NCBI GenBank assembly: GCA_017451645.1
Contig: JAFTNZ010000033.1
Span: 1-57,180 of the forward strand
DNA from: Bacteroidaceae bacterium
Lineage (GTDB): Bacteria > Bacteroidota > Bacteroidia > Bacteroidales > Bacteroidaceae
DNA: 57,180 nt
Direction of reading: 5' to 3'
Shown here in pieces: positions 42,993-53,130 of this stretch (its first letter is position 1; each line of letters begins with the position of its first letter). The translations under genes were made by a program, and so were the position numbers. The notes below the pieces were generated by a model. The model was not told the DNA's origin and ran no database searches. It saw nothing but the letters and a program-made list of their open reading frames with translations.

Positions 42993-44032
42993 AAAAACTT
43001 TGGCCCGAGACGGAAATACTTTTTGTAGGGGCTGAAGGGCGTATGGAGATGCAGCGTGTGCCTGCTGCAGGATATCGTATAGAAGGACTACCCATTTGTG
43101 GGTTCGACCGCAAGAATCCTTTGCGTAATTTGCTCGTATTGTGGCGTATCGTTAAGAGCCAATGGATTGCACGGAAGATCATACGGCAGTTTCGTCCTGA
43201 TGTGGTGGTGGGAGTCGGTGGTTATGCCAGTGGGCCTACCTTGAAAACCGCAGCTATGATGGGAATTCCTACATTGATACAGGAACAGAATTCCTATGCG
43301 GGCGTAACCAATAAACTATTGGCTCGACAAGCTGATGCCATTTGTGTGGCTTATGAAGGTATGGAACGTTTCTTTCCAAAAGAGAAAATATTACTTACGG
43401 GAAATCCCGTTCGACAAGGGTTGTCCAATTGCAACATTACAAGAGAGGAGGCATTACAATCATTTGGGCTATCGCCAGACAAACGTACAATTCTCATTAT
43501 AGGGGGTAGTTTGGGGGCACGCACTGTGAATGAGAGTGTATTGCAACATCTTGATTTGGTAAAAAAGTCAGGCGTGCAGTTTATCTGGCAGACAGGGAAA
43601 TTTTATCACAAGGAAATTCTTGACCGGTTAAATCGTACAGAAAAGTTGCCTATGCTTTGTGTTACGGACTTTATTTCGAGGATGGACTGTGCTTATGCCG
43701 CAGCGGATTTGGTTATTTCAAGAGCCGGAGCAGGATCTATTTCTGAGTTCTGTGTCTTGAAAAAACCCGTTATTTTGGTGCCTTCCCCCAATGTGGCTGA
43801 GGATCATCAGACCAAGAATGCTTTGGCATTAGTAGAAAAACAGGCGGCTCTCTACATTAAAGATGCTGATGCGACTGAAAAACTGTTGGAGACAGCTATA
43901 GATACTGTTTTAAAAGATGATGTGCTGACATCACTTAGTCAACACATTGCCACCATGGCTTTCAACGACTCTGCAAATGTCATAGCCAGAGAAGTATATA
44001 AATTGGGAAGAAGAAAAACGAGCATTGAGTAA
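42911..44032 (+). CDS. murG: UDP-GlcNAc:lipid I transferase
   Basis: A 373-residue GT28 enzyme that adds GlcNAc to lipid I to form lipid II on the inner face of the membrane. Seen: ISGGGTGGHIFPA (first G loop with the catalytic His), VGVGGYASGPTL (second G loop), LIQEQNSYAGVTNKLL, GGSLGARTVNESV (third) and the UDP-GlcNAc site ISRAGAGSISEFCVLKKPVILVPSP. It starts inside the ftsW gene (82-bp overlap), so its translation probably depends on ftsW translation. murC follows 20 bp later. Confidence 0.97.
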   Translation: MDNIRVIISGGGTGGHIFPAVSIADALKKLWPETEILFVGAEGRMEMQRVPAAGYRIEGLPICGFDRKNPLRNLLVLWRIVKSQWIARKIIRQFRPDVVVGVGGYASGPTLKTAAMMGIPTLIQEQNSYAGVTNKLLARQADAICVAYEGMERFFPKEKILLTGNPVRQGLSNCNITREEALQSFGLSPDKRTILIIGGSLGARTVNESVLQHLDLVKKSGVQFIWQTGKFYHKEILDRLNRTEKLPMLCVTDFISRMDCAYAAADLVISRAGAGSISEFCVLKKPVILVPSPNVAEDHQTKNALALVEKQAALYIKDADATEKLLETAIDTVLKDDVLTSLSQHIATMAFNDSANVIAREVYKLGRRKTSIE

Positions 44033-44052
44033 CAACTATATATTCATCAACT

Positions 44053-45450
44053 ATGGACATCAAGGATATACAATCGGTTTATTTTATAGGTATCGGAGGC
44101 ATTGGTATGAGTGCCATAGCTCGTTACTTCCTCACACAAGGGAAATTGGTAGCGGGGTATGACCGTACCGCCACTTCTCTCACTTCTCGTCTGGTTGAGG
44201 AAGGAGCTGTAATACTCTATGAAGACAATCCCGCTTTGATACCGGAGGAATTTCGCCGAAAAGAGACTACGTTAGTTGTTTATACACCAGCCATTCCGTC
44301 AGATCACAGACAGCTTTGTTGGTTTCTCACTAGAGGGTTTTGTGTGGAGAAGCGTGCTCAAGTGTTGGGTATTATTACGCGTTCCTCGAAAGCCCTGTGT
44401 GTTGCAGGTACTCATGGCAAAACCACTACTTCTACCATGTTGGCTCATCTGCTTCACCAGTCAGATGTGGATTGTAACGCATTCTTGGGAGGAATTTCTA
44501 AAAATTATGGCACTAACTATATCCTTTCACCTGCGAGTGAGTATGTTGTTATAGAGGCTGATGAGTTTGATCGTTCGTTCCATCATCTTTCACCTTATAT
44601 CTCTGTTATTACTTCTGCCGATTCAGATCATCTTGATATTTATGGAACGCGTGAAGCCTATCTGGAGAGTTTTCGTCATTATACCTCACTCATCCGTCCG
44701 GGAGGAGTTCTAATTATGCACGAGGGACTTGAGGTAGTTCCTGATTTGGCAGAGGGAGTTGCCCTATACACTTATTCGCGCGATGAGGGCGATTTTCACG
44801 CAGCTAATGTACGTATTGGTAAAGGAGAAATAATATTCGATTATGTATCTCCGCTGGGCTGTATTGACGATGTTCATTTGGGGGTTCCCGTGAGTATCAA
44901 TATAGACAATGGCATTGCTGCTATGGCTATAGCTCAGTTGGTGGGTATGTCTATGGAGGAAATTCGTTTGGCTATGGCCTCGTTCAGTGGTGTAGAACGC
45001 CGGTTCGATTTCAAGTACAAGAGCAATACTCGGGCTTTCATTTGCGATTATGCTCATCATCCTTCGGAAATACGACAAAGTGCCCTTTCCATTCGCCAAC
45101 TCTATGTCGGCAGTCGCATTACAGCGATATTTCAACCTCATCTGTATAGTCGTACAGGTGATTTCTATCGTGAGTTTGCTGAAAGTCTGTCACTTTTCGA
45201 CGACCTTATTCTAACGGATATATACCCGGCCCGTGAACAACCTATTCCCGGTGTGACGAGCCAGCTTATTGCTGATCATTTACGCCAAGGAATGTCTTGT
45301 CGGCTTTGTTGTAAGGAGGAATTGTCGGATATTGTACGTAAGCGTACGGATATAGAGGTATTGGTCATGCTCGGTGCGGGTGATGTAGAGAACTATGCGG
45401 AAGAAATCGTGGGCATAATGGAGGAAAAAGATGAAAAGGTAAAAGAGTAA
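44053..45450 (+). CDS. murC: UDP-MurNAc:L-alanine ligase
   Basis: A 465-residue MurC that adds the first amino acid of the peptide stem. It starts with the nucleotide-sugar fold (YFIGIGGIGMSAIARYFL), then the ATP loop AGTHGKTTTSTML, the metal-binding EADEFDRSF, SADSDHLDIY, the base-binding GVERRFD and the C-terminal FICDYAHHPSEIR and FQPHLYSRT. Length and all motifs are normal. The order murG-murC-ftsQ-ftsA-ftsZ, with no ddl gene between murC and ftsQ, is the usual order in Bacteroides. Confidence 0.97.
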   Translation: MDIKDIQSVYFIGIGGIGMSAIARYFLTQGKLVAGYDRTATSLTSRLVEEGAVILYEDNPALIPEEFRRKETTLVVYTPAIPSDHRQLCWFLTRGFCVEKRAQVLGIITRSSKALCVAGTHGKTTTSTMLAHLLHQSDVDCNAFLGGISKNYGTNYILSPASEYVVIEADEFDRSFHHLSPYISVITSADSDHLDIYGTREAYLESFRHYTSLIRPGGVLIMHEGLEVVPDLAEGVALYTYSRDEGDFHAANVRIGKGEIIFDYVSPLGCIDDVHLGVPVSINIDNGIAAMAIAQLVGMSMEEIRLAMASFSGVERRFDFKYKSNTRAFICDYAHHPSEIRQSALSIRQLYVGSRITAIFQPHLYSRTGDFYREFAESLSLFDDLILTDIYPAREQPIPGVTSQLIADHLRQGMSCRLCCKEELSDIVRKRTDIEVLVMLGAGDVENYAEEIVGIMEEKDEKVKE

Positions 45451-45497
45451 TCTGTATCAGTTAAAGAATAAAAAAGTTGTAACCTAAACTCAAAAAT

Positions 45498-46232
45498 ATG
45501 TTTCGTCGAATATTAATTATAGTTGTTTTGTTGGGCGTGACGGCCTATTTGGCCGTAGCTTTCACAGTACTCAACAGTACACCTTCTGGACGTATTTGTG
45601 AATCTGTCAACATCATTATGAATGATAGTACAGGCCCTTGTTTCATCACTTCTAACGAAGTGGATGCTATCCTTAAACAGAGTCGCCTTTATCCTTTGGG
45701 AACGCCAATCGATAGTGTTCAGAGCAAAATTATCGAACAGTCTTTGGAAAAAAACATTTTCATTGACAATGCAGAGTGTTACAAGACGCCAGGTGGTAGC
45801 CTATGTATCAGTGTACAACAGCGTCGTCCCATTTTGCGTGTTATTCCCATTTCAGGGGAAAGCTATTATGTTGATGAACAGGGGCGCACTATGCCCTACG
45901 CGGCAGGTAGTGCAGCTCGTCTTCCTGTGGCTACAGGTTATATTAACCGGACAATGGCCGAGAGTACCTTGTACCATTTTTCTTTGCTTCTTCGGGCAGA
46001 TTCTTTTTGGGATAAGCAGGTCGAACAGATTAATGTCACTTCTGACGGGTCATTGGAACTGGTTCCGCGTGTGGGCAATCACATTCTCTTTCTCGGAAAG
46101 GCTGAGAATCTGGAAGCAAAACTTCGCCGTATCCGCACCTTTTATGATAAAGCACTTCATCGCATTGGATGGAATAAGTATTCTCGCATTAGCGTGGAGT
46201 TTGATAACCAAGTGATATGTAAGAGAAAATAG
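45498..46232 (+). CDS. ftsQ: cell division protein FtsQ
   Basis: A 244-residue bitopic protein: short basic start, one membrane helix (ILIIVVLLGVTAYLAVAFTVL), then a periplasmic part with a POTRA-like domain (~50-115: PCFITSNEVDAILKQSRLYPLGTPIDSV, ENAECYKT-like strand, LCISVQQRRPILRVI) and a C-terminal beta domain. FtsQ links FtsL and FtsB to the septum and restrains FtsW-FtsI. The sequence is far from E. coli FtsQ, but topology, size and position between murC and ftsA support the call. It has ~47 bp upstream of its start and is 11 bp before ftsA. Confidence 0.92.
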   Translation: MFRRILIIVVLLGVTAYLAVAFTVLNSTPSGRICESVNIIMNDSTGPCFITSNEVDAILKQSRLYPLGTPIDSVQSKIIEQSLEKNIFIDNAECYKTPGGSLCISVQQRRPILRVIPISGESYYVDEQGRTMPYAAGSAARLPVATGYINRTMAESTLYHFSLLLRADSFWDKQVEQINVTSDGSLELVPRVGNHILFLGKAENLEAKLRRIRTFYDKALHRIGWNKYSRISVEFDNQVICKRK

Positions 46233-46243
46233 AACTATAAGTT

Positions 46244-47776
46244 ATGACAGCAACAACAGATTTCATGGTGGCAATCGAATTGGGTTCCACCAAAATTACA
46301 GGCGTAGCCGGGCGCAAGCGTTCAGACGGTACGCTCGATATATTGGCATATGCTGCAGAAGAGGCGTCTGCTTGCATTCGCAAGGGAGTCATATTCAACA
46401 TTGACAAGACGGCTATTGCCGTCACCTCTATTCTTAATCGGCTTGAAGCTGCTCTTGATGCTCCCATTGCTCGGGTTTATGTAGGTATTGGCGGGCAATC
46501 GCTTCATACAGTCAAAAACTCTGCCTGCCGTCATTTTGATGAGGAGACACGTATAACTTCTGCCATTGTCAGCGAACTCATTGCGGTCAATCGTACTATT
46601 CAGATGGCTGGTCAGGAGATTTTGGAGGTTGTTCCTCAAGAATATCGTGTAGATAGTGGTATGCTTGCTGAACCTGTGGGAGTGGTCAGTTCTGCTATTG
46701 AAGGGCGTTTTCTGAACATCGTGGCTCATACTGCTGTTCGTCAGAGAATTGAAGCATGTTTTGCCCAGACAAAAACTCGCATTGCAGGTTGTCTCATCGC
46801 TCCTTTGGAGATGGCTCGTACAGTGCTCACTGATGCGGAGTTGCGTTCGGGATGTGTTTTAGTTGATTTTGGTGCTGAAACCACTACTGTGCAAGTTTAC
46901 AAAGACCATTTGTTGCGCCATTTGGCTGTTATACCTTTGGGTGGAGCTTCTATCACTAAAGACATCTGCAGTCTGAAGATTGAGGAGGCTGATGCCGAGC
47001 AACTCAAACTGGATTATGCAAATGTCTTTACCCATCCTCAAACTGAAAATCGATCTGCAGGTGCTGATAATGGCAATTCTTACACTTATGGCACTGAGGG
47101 GGCTACTGTCAGTGCCCGCTTGCTTTCTGAAATTGCCGAAGCCCGTCAGGAAGAGATTATTGCTAATGTATGGCATCAGGTGAGTCTTTCAGGGTACGAC
47201 GATAAATTGATGGGTGGTATCATCGTTACCGGGGGGGCTTCTGCAATCAGTGGTTTGCAGGAAGCCATTGTGGCCAAAACTCATATTGAAAAGTTCCGTT
47301 ATGCTCCTTACGTTGGTCTGTCCGTCGAGAGTGTCAGTCCCGAACCTTTAACGAAAGATGGTCGTACAGTCACTTTACTCTCTTTATTAGCCGCTGCGCG
47401 CGAAAATTGTTGTGGACAGCAGGAGCAGCAGATTGGCTCTCTTTTCGATGAGGAGGGTGAAGATGCTGCCGCCAAAGCGGAGCGCGAACGTGATGAAAAG
47501 GAAGCTCTCATCCAGCAGCAGAAGGACAAGGCTGTCCGTTTGGCTCGTCAGAAAGAAGATGAGGAAGCTGCCCGGCGTGCCATCAAAGCCAAGGAAGATG
47601 CTGATCGTCGTGCGGCAGAACGGGCAGCCGAAGAAATTGAGAATATAAGGAAGAAAAAAGAGGAAGATGATGAAGAACGTCGCCGCCGCCGTCAAAACAG
47701 CCTTTTCGGACTTTTGCAGAAGAAATGGGAAAAATTCACTCAGGAACTGATGGATGATGAGGAAAAGAAAGTGTAA
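46244..47776 (+). CDS. ftsA: cell division protein FtsA with long charged C-terminal extension
   Basis: A 510-residue actin-fold protein that tethers FtsZ to the membrane. The actin-like core covers residues ~1-385: AIELGSTKITGVAG (phosphate 1), the 1C domain with YVGIGGQSLHTV, VLVDFGAETTTVQVYK (phosphate 2) and GGIIVTGGASAISGLQE (adenosine). After it comes a 100-residue region of repeated Glu, Lys, Arg and Ala (AERERDEKEALIQQQKDKAV onward), a predicted long coiled coil, and then a short amphipathic helix SLFGLLQKKWEKFTQELM, which is the likely membrane anchor. E. coli FtsA has only 420 residues; a charged spacer of this length distances FtsZ from the membrane. Confidence 0.95.
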   Translation: MTATTDFMVAIELGSTKITGVAGRKRSDGTLDILAYAAEEASACIRKGVIFNIDKTAIAVTSILNRLEAALDAPIARVYVGIGGQSLHTVKNSACRHFDEETRITSAIVSELIAVNRTIQMAGQEILEVVPQEYRVDSGMLAEPVGVVSSAIEGRFLNIVAHTAVRQRIEACFAQTKTRIAGCLIAPLEMARTVLTDAELRSGCVLVDFGAETTTVQVYKDHLLRHLAVIPLGGASITKDICSLKIEEADAEQLKLDYANVFTHPQTENRSAGADNGNSYTYGTEGATVSARLLSEIAEARQEEIIANVWHQVSLSGYDDKLMGGIIVTGGASAISGLQEAIVAKTHIEKFRYAPYVGLSVESVSPEPLTKDGRTVTLLSLLAAARENCCGQQEQQIGSLFDEEGEDAAAKAERERDEKEALIQQQKDKAVRLARQKEDEEAARRAIKAKEDADRRAAERAAEEIENIRKKKEEDDEERRRRRQNSLFGLLQKKWEKFTQELMDDEEKKV

Positions 47777-47802
47777 AAATCATAACTCAAAACTAAAAAT
47801 AG

Positions 47803-49143
47803 ATGAACGACTATAATAGCACCCTGCCATTGAATTTACCTACCGGCACTCCCAACATCATAAAGGTTATTGGTGTAGGAGGCGGTGGTAGCAACGCTGT
47901 AAAGAATATGTACCACGAAGGTATTCATGATGTTACCTTTGTACTTTGCAATACCGATATTCAAGCACTCAATAGTTCTGATATACCCATCCGAATCCAG
48001 TTGGGTCCTGAGACCTGTAAAGGATTGGGTGCCGGTGCCCAACCTGAAGTCGGACGTATGGCGGCAGAAGAGAGCATTGAGGAAATCAAGTCACTCTTCA
48101 GTGACCGTACACAGATGGTTTTCATTACTGCCGGTATGGGGGGGGGGACAGGCACAGGGGCTGCTCCTGTGGTCGCCCGTGCTGCCAAAGAGATGGGTAT
48201 GCTTACGGTGGGTATTGTCACTATTCCTTTCAAGTTCGAGAGAGAACCTAAAATTTTAAAGGCTATTGAAGGGGTAGAGGCTATTGCACAGCATGTGGAT
48301 GCCCTACTTGTCATCAACAATGAGCGTTTGCGTGAGATGTATCCCAGTCAGACGATTGCCGAAGCCTTCCGTGTGGCTGACCGTATGCTCACTACTGCCA
48401 CCAAGAGTATTGCTGAAATCATAACTGTAGAGGGCATTATCAATCTTGATTTTCGTGATGTCAGCAAAGTGCTTAAAGATGGAGGTGTAGCCATCATGAG
48501 TACCGGAACAGGTACAGGTGAGAAGCGTCTCGACAATGCCATTTCCGCAGCGCTTTATTCTCCTCTGCTCAATAATAATGACATTTACAATTCCCGCAAG
48601 ATTCTCTTCAACATTTACCAGAGTACAACGAAACCGCTTATTGTGGAGGAAATGGATGAGTTGGATAATTTCATGAACCGTTTTTGTTCTTCGGAGATAG
48701 AGGTTATCTGGGGAGTTGCTGACGATCCGACTTTGCAGGATGAGGTGAAAATCACTTTGCTGGCTACCGGATTCAGTATGGAGCATATTCCTGGTATGGA
48801 TGAGGCATTGGCAGGACGGCGTACCGAGGAACGTATCCGTAACGAACGTTGGCGTATCCAGCAGACCGAAGAGAATCAAGCTAAGGTGGAGAAATATTAT
48901 GGTCCTTCGAAACTTTCTCCCAAACGAACTGTGCGCACTTTCCTTTTTGCTGATGAGGATTTGGACAATGCCTCTCTCATTGCAGCTATCGAAAGTTCAC
49001 CTGCTTACAGACGTACCTTCAAAGAATTGGCAGAGCTTGAAACACTGCGTCACCCCGAGTCCGCTTCTGCTGAAGCGGATTCAATACAGTCGGATTCCGC
49101 CGATACGCATGTCGAATCCGATGGGATGATTACTTTCTTCTGA
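47803..49143 (+). CDS. ftsZ: cell division GTPase FtsZ
   Basis: A 446-residue tubulin-like GTPase that forms the division ring. Seen: GVGGGGSNAVKNM at the start, CNTDIQAL, the tubulin signature AGMGGGTGTGAAP, the NNERL region, the T7 catalytic loop NLDFRDVSKVLKDGG and the C-terminal domain GTGTGEKRLDNAI. After residue ~320 the tail is longer and more charged than in E. coli, ending in ESDGMITFF; the last residues are the presumed site for FtsA or another partner, but the usual C-terminal peptide consensus is not evident. Last gene of the cluster. Confidence 0.98.
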   Translation: MNDYNSTLPLNLPTGTPNIIKVIGVGGGGSNAVKNMYHEGIHDVTFVLCNTDIQALNSSDIPIRIQLGPETCKGLGAGAQPEVGRMAAEESIEEIKSLFSDRTQMVFITAGMGGGTGTGAAPVVARAAKEMGMLTVGIVTIPFKFEREPKILKAIEGVEAIAQHVDALLVINNERLREMYPSQTIAEAFRVADRMLTTATKSIAEIITVEGIINLDFRDVSKVLKDGGVAIMSTGTGTGEKRLDNAISAALYSPLLNNNDIYNSRKILFNIYQSTTKPLIVEEMDELDNFMNRFCSSEIEVIWGVADDPTLQDEVKITLLATGFSMEHIPGMDEALAGRRTEERIRNERWRIQQTEENQAKVEKYYGPSKLSPKRTVRTFLFADEDLDNASLIAAIESSPAYRRTFKELAELETLRHPESASAEADSIQSDSADTHVESDGMITFF

Positions 49144-49194
49144 GAGTGAAATAGGGTATAATCACATAATAAAATATATATAAAGAGATCCGTT

Positions 49195-52119
49195 ATGGAA
49201 TATAATTTCAGAGAAATTGAGAAAAAATGGCAACAACGATGGGTGGAGCAGAAGACCTATAAAGTTGCTGAAGACGACACCAAAAAGAAATTCTATGTAC
49301 TGAATATGTTCCCCTATCCATCAGGGGCCGGATTGCACGTGGGCCATCCGCTGGGCTACATTGCCAGTGACATTTATGCCCGATACAAACGCCAACAGGG
49401 ATTCAACGTGCTGAATCCCATGGGATATGATGCGTATGGATTGCCAGCAGAACAATATGCTATACAGACCGGACAACACCCGGCCGTTACCACAGAAGCA
49501 AACATCAACCGCTACCGTGAGCAATTGGACAAGATAGGTTTCTCATTCGATTGGGACCGCGAAGTGCGTACCTGCGAACCGGGATACTACCATTGGACCC
49601 AATGGGCCTTCCAACAGATGTTCGGCAGTTTCTATTGCAACTCTTGCCAGAAGGCACAACCCATCAGCAAACTGGTGGAACACTTTGCCCAGAAGGGTAC
49701 AGAAGGACTGGACGTGGCCCAAAGTGAAGAATTGAACTTCACCGCCGATGAGTGGAATGCCATGACAGAGAAGGAGCAGCAAGAGACATTGATGAACTAC
49801 CGCATCGCTTATCTGGGCGAAACCATGGTAAACTGGTGTCCGGCCTTAGGTACAGTATTGGCCAACGACGAAGTGGTGGACGGTGTATCTGAACGCGGCG
49901 GATTCCCTGTAGTGCAGAAGAAGATGCGCCAATGGTGCTTGCGTGTAAGCGCCTATGCACAGCGTCTGCTTGACGGATTGGACAAGATAGATTGGACAGA
50001 GTCACTGAAGGAGACCCAGAAGAACTGGATTGGCCGCTCAGAGGGTGCCGAGGTACAATTCCGCGTGAAAGACTCAGACATGGAATTCACCATCTTCACC
50101 ACCCGTGCAGACACCATGTTCGGCGTCACCTTCATGGTATTGGCACCCGAAAGTGAGTTGGTTGCCCAACTGACAACAGCCGAGCAGAAGGAGGAGGTAG
50201 AAGCTTACCTTGACCGCACCAAGAAGCGTACCGAGCGCGAACGTATCGCCGATCGCAAGGTGACAGGTGTATTCAGTGGCTCGTATGCCATCAACCCCTT
50301 CACCGGTGAGGCTGTACCCATCTGGATCAGTGACTATGTATTGGCCGGATACGGAACAGGTGCCATCATGGCCGTACCTGCCCACGACAGCCGTGACTAT
50401 GCTTTTGCCAAGCACTTTGGCTTGCCTATCATCCCATTGGTTGAGGGATGCGATGTGAGCGAAGAAAGTTTCGATGCCAAAGAGGGTATCGTCTGCAACA
50501 GTCCCAGAAGACCCCATCCCAGCCTTCCCCAAGGGGAAGGAGTAAAAACTTCTGCCATTGATGGGCAAAACAATTCACTCCCCTCCCTTGCGGAGGGGCA
50601 GGGGGAGGGTCTGGTCCTCAACGGACTTACCATCAAAGAGGCTATCGCTGCCACCAAGAAATATGTGAAAGAGCACGGACTTGGCCGCGTGAAGGTGAAC
50701 TTCCGTCTTCGCGATGCCATCTTCAGCCGCCAGCGCTACTGGGGCGAACCGTTCCCTGTATATTACAAGGATGGCATGCCCTACATGATTGATAGCAGCA
50801 AACTTCCACTGGAACTCCCCGAAGTATCCAAGTTCCTGCCTACCGAGACAGGCGAACCACCGTTGGGCAATGCAACCAAGTGGGCTTGGGATGTACAGAA
50901 AGGCGAAGTGGTGGACAATACCCTCATCGACAACGTAAATGTATTCCCCTTGGAACTGAATACAATGCCTGGCTTTGCCGGTTCAAGCGCCTACTATTTG
51001 CGCTATATGGACCCGCAGAACGACAACGCATTGCTGAGTCAGAAGGCTGCAGGCTACTGGCAGAATGTGGACCTTTATGTAGGTGGTACCGAACACGCTA
51101 CAGGACACCTTATCTACAGCCGTTTCTGGAACAAGTTCCTCTATGACCTGGGAGTCAGCATGAAGGATGAGCCATTCCAGAAACTGGTGAACCAAGGAAT
51201 GATTCAGGGACGAAGCAACTTCGTATATCGTATCAAGGATACCAACACCTTCGTCAGCCATGGCCTGAAGGGCCAGTACGATGTGACACCCCTGCATGTC
51301 GATGTGAACATTGTAAGTGCCGATGTGTTGGATGTGGAAGCTTTTAAGGCATGGCGTCCTGAGTATAACGATGCAGAGTTCATCCTTGAGGATGGCAAAT
51401 ATATCTGCGGTTGGGCCGTAGAGAAGATGTCAAAATCGATGTTCAACGTGGTGAACCCCGACATGATTGTAGAGAAATACGGTGCCGACACCTTGCGTAT
51501 GTACGAGATGTTCTTGGGACCTGTAGAGCAGAGCAAACCATGGGATACTAACGGAATCGATGGTGTACACCGCTTCTTGAAGAAGCTGTGGGGATTGTTC
51601 TACAGCCGTACGGATGAATATCTGCCCACCGATGTCCCCGCGACAAAAGAGGAGTTGAAGTGCATCCACAAACTCATCAAGAAGGTAACCGGTGATATCG
51701 AGACCTTCTCATACAACACCAGCATCAGTGCCTTCATGATTTGTGTCAACGAACTGATCCAATTGAAGTGTCGTTCTACAGAGGTCCTGCGCCTGCTGAC
51801 CACGCTGATTGCGCCTTTTGCCCCCCATTTGGCCGAAGAACTTTGGGAAATGCTGCATAGTGACGGACTGCCAGTTACCAGTGTCTGCGATGCCAAGTGG
51901 CCGGAGTACAATGAATCATACCTTGTAGAGGATACCGTAAAATATACCATCTCTTTCAACGGTAAGGCACGTTTCACATTGGACTTCCCTGCAGATGCCG
52001 ATAATGCAACCATCGAAAGTACTGTGATGGCTGACGAGCAGAGTCAGAAATGGATTGAAGGAAAGACTCCGAAGAAGGTCATCATCGTACCGAAAAAGAT
52101 TGTGAACATTGTACTGTAA
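49195..52119 (+). CDS. leuS: leucyl-tRNA synthetase carrying an in-frame repeat insertion
   Basis: A 974-residue class Ia synthetase that charges tRNA-Leu. The HIGH-type motif is HVGHPLGY near residue 48; the CP1 editing domain is recognisable by [19 protein letters not shown] and [21 protein letters not shown] stands at 744-748 ([10 protein letters not shown]), and the anticodon domain and C-terminal end (KKIVNIVL) are present. Residues ~439-473 are encoded by a palindromic repeat element (50509-50612), giving a Pro, Ser, Gly, Gln-rich stretch that I do not know from other LeuRS. It lies just after the editing domain, in a surface linker by context, so function can be kept. Codon use becomes more GC rich than in the genes before it. 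Confidence 0.97.
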   Translation: MEYNFREIEKKWQQRWVEQKTYKVAEDDTKKKFYVLNMFPYPSGAGLHVGHPLGYIASDIYARYKRQQGFNVLNPMGYDAYGLPAEQYAIQTGQHPAVTTEANINRYREQLDKIGFSFDWDREVRTCEPGYYHWTQWAFQQMFGSFYCNSCQKAQPISKLVEHFAQKGTEGLDVAQSEELNFTADEWNAMTEKEQQETLMNYRIAYLGETMVNWCPALGTVLANDEVVDGVSERGGFPVVQKKMRQWCLRVSAYAQRLLDGLDKIDWTESLKETQKNWIGRSEGAEVQFRVKDSDMEFTIFTTRADTMFGVTFMVLAPESELVAQLTTAEQKEEVEAYLDRTKKRTERERIADRKVTGVFSGSYAINPFTGEAVPIWISDYVLAGYGTGAIMAVPAHDSRDYAFAKHFGLPIIPLVEGCDVSEESFDAKEGIVCNSPRRPHPSLPQGEGVKTSAIDGQNNSLPSLAEGQGEGLVLNGLTIKEAIAATKKYVKEHGLGRVKVNFRLRDAIFSRQRYWGEPFPVYYKDGMPYMIDSSKLPLELPEVSKFLPTETGEPPLGNATKWAWDVQKGEVVDNTLIDNVNVFPLELNTMPGFAGSSAYYLRYMDPQNDNALLSQKAAGYWQNVDLYVGGTEHATGHLIYSRFWNKFLYDLGVSMKDEPFQKLVNQGMIQGRSNFVYRIKDTNTFVSHGLKGQYDVTPLHVDVNIVSADVLDVEAFKAWRPEYNDAEFILEDGKYICGWAVEKMSKSMFNVVNPDMIVEKYGADTLRMYEMFLGPVEQSKPWDTNGIDGVHRFLKKLWGLFYSRTDEYLPTDVPATKEELKCIHKLIKKVTGDIETFSYNTSISAFMICVNELIQLKCRSTEVLRLLTTLIAPFAPHLAEELWEMLHSDGLPVTSVCDAKWPEYNESYLVEDTVKYTISFNGKARFTLDFPADADNATIESTVMADEQSQKWIEGKTPKKVIIVPKKIVNIVL
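50509..50612. repeat. palindromic interspersed element, copy 1 (inside leuS)
   Basis: 104 bp with ends AGACCC and GGGTCT. It has two hairpins: CCTTCCCC-AA-GGGGAAGG (50523-50540) and CCCCTCC (50580-50586) with GGAGGGG (50592-50598). The frame stays open through it. It matches copy 2 (52122-52230) in layout and in many bases, with paired changes in the stems. Confidence 0.8.
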
Positions 52120-52121
52120 AC

Positions 52122-52230
52122 AGACCCTCCCCCTACCCCTCCCAAGGGAGGGGAGTAAATAGACAATACGTATGGAAACAGACAAAAAAGGCAACTCACT
52201 CCCCTCCTCTGGGAGGGGCAGGGTGGGTCT
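52122..52230. repeat. palindromic interspersed element, copy 2 (leuS/yitT junction)
   Basis: 109 bp with ends AGACCC and GGGTCT. Hairpins CCCCTCCC-AA-GGGAGGGG (52136-52153) and CCCCTCC (52201-52207) with GGAGGGG (52212-52218). It begins 3 bp after the leuS stop and contains the ATG and first ~19 codons of the next gene. Confidence 0.8.
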
Positions 52231-53119
52231 TCTTTGGCGAGAAACCAAAGACTATCTCACAATCACTTTAGGCTTGATGGCCTATGCACTCGGATGGACC
52301 CTTTTCCTGCTACCCTATCAGATAACCACGGGAGGAGTGACAGGTATCTCGGCCATCATATACTATGCCACAGGCATTGAGATGCAAATTTCCTATTTCG
52401 TCATCAATGCGGCCTTTCTGGCAGTAGCCCTCTATATCTTGGGACTGAAATTCTGCTTGAAAACTATCTATTCTGTATCGGTGCTGACATTCTTCCTGGA
52501 TGTATTCCAAGAGATGATGAAGAACCCCGAAACAGGCGAACTACTACAAATTATCGGTCCCGGACAGGACTTTATGGCCTGCGTCATCGGTTCCATATTC
52601 TGCGGAGTAGGTATTGCCGTGGTATTCATAGTAGGTGGTAGTACGGGTGGTACGGACATCATCGCTGCCATTGTCAACAAGTACAAGACCATCACTTTCG
52701 GTCGCATGATTATGGTGTGCGACATTGTCATCATCTCTTCCTGCTATTTCATTTTCGAAGATTGGCGCCGCGTAGTATTCGGTTTCGTCACACTCATCAT
52801 CATCAGTGTGGCCATCGACTATATTGTCAACAGTGCCCGACAGAGTGTGCAATTCCTTATCTTCAGCAAGAAGTACGAGGAGATTGGCGAAGCTGTCTTA
52901 ACGGAAGTGAACCGCGGTGTCACCATACTGGATGGTACAGGCTTTTACAGCAAACAGCCTATGAAGGTACTTTGCATATTGGCCAAGAAGAGTGAGGCCA
53001 TCCACATTTTCCGCCTGGTGAAGGACATAGACCCCAACGCCTTCATTTCGCAAAGCAACGTGGTGGGTGTCTATGGCGAAGGATTTGACCAGATTAAAGT
53101 AAAGAGCAAGAAAAAATAA
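52172..53119 (+). CDS. YitT family membrane protein (DUF161/DUF2179)
   Basis: A 315-residue protein: five or six membrane helices (YLTITLGLMAYALGWTLFLLP, GIGVAVVFIVGG-type segments, VVFGFVTLIIISVAIDYIV), with the family motif TTGGVTGISAIIYYATG, followed by a cytoplasmic DUF2179 domain (TEVNRGVTILDGTGFYSKQPMKVLCILAKKSE). Such proteins are of unknown function, possibly transporters. The N-terminus up to about residue 19 (NSLPSSGRGRVGLL) is encoded by the palindromic element, so the start codon or its context was replaced by an insertion. No closer start with a good Shine-Dalgarno exists between the element and the first membrane helix. Confidence 0.9.
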   Translation: METDKKGNSLPSSGRGRVGLLWRETKDYLTITLGLMAYALGWTLFLLPYQITTGGVTGISAIIYYATGIEMQISYFVINAAFLAVALYILGLKFCLKTIYSVSVLTFFLDVFQEMMKNPETGELLQIIGPGQDFMACVIGSIFCGVGIAVVFIVGGSTGGTDIIAAIVNKYKTITFGRMIMVCDIVIISSCYFIFEDWRRVVFGFVTLIIISVAIDYIVNSARQSVQFLIFSKKYEEIGEAVLTEVNRGVTILDGTGFYSKQPMKVLCILAKKSEAIHIFRLVKDIDPNAFISQSNVVGVYGEGFDQIKVKSKKK

Positions 53120-53130
53120 GTGCATGTACA

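Noticed and set aside
48304-48879. 191-codon minus-strand frame opposite ftsZ
   Set aside because: A shadow of the ftsZ codon pattern; no independent evidence.
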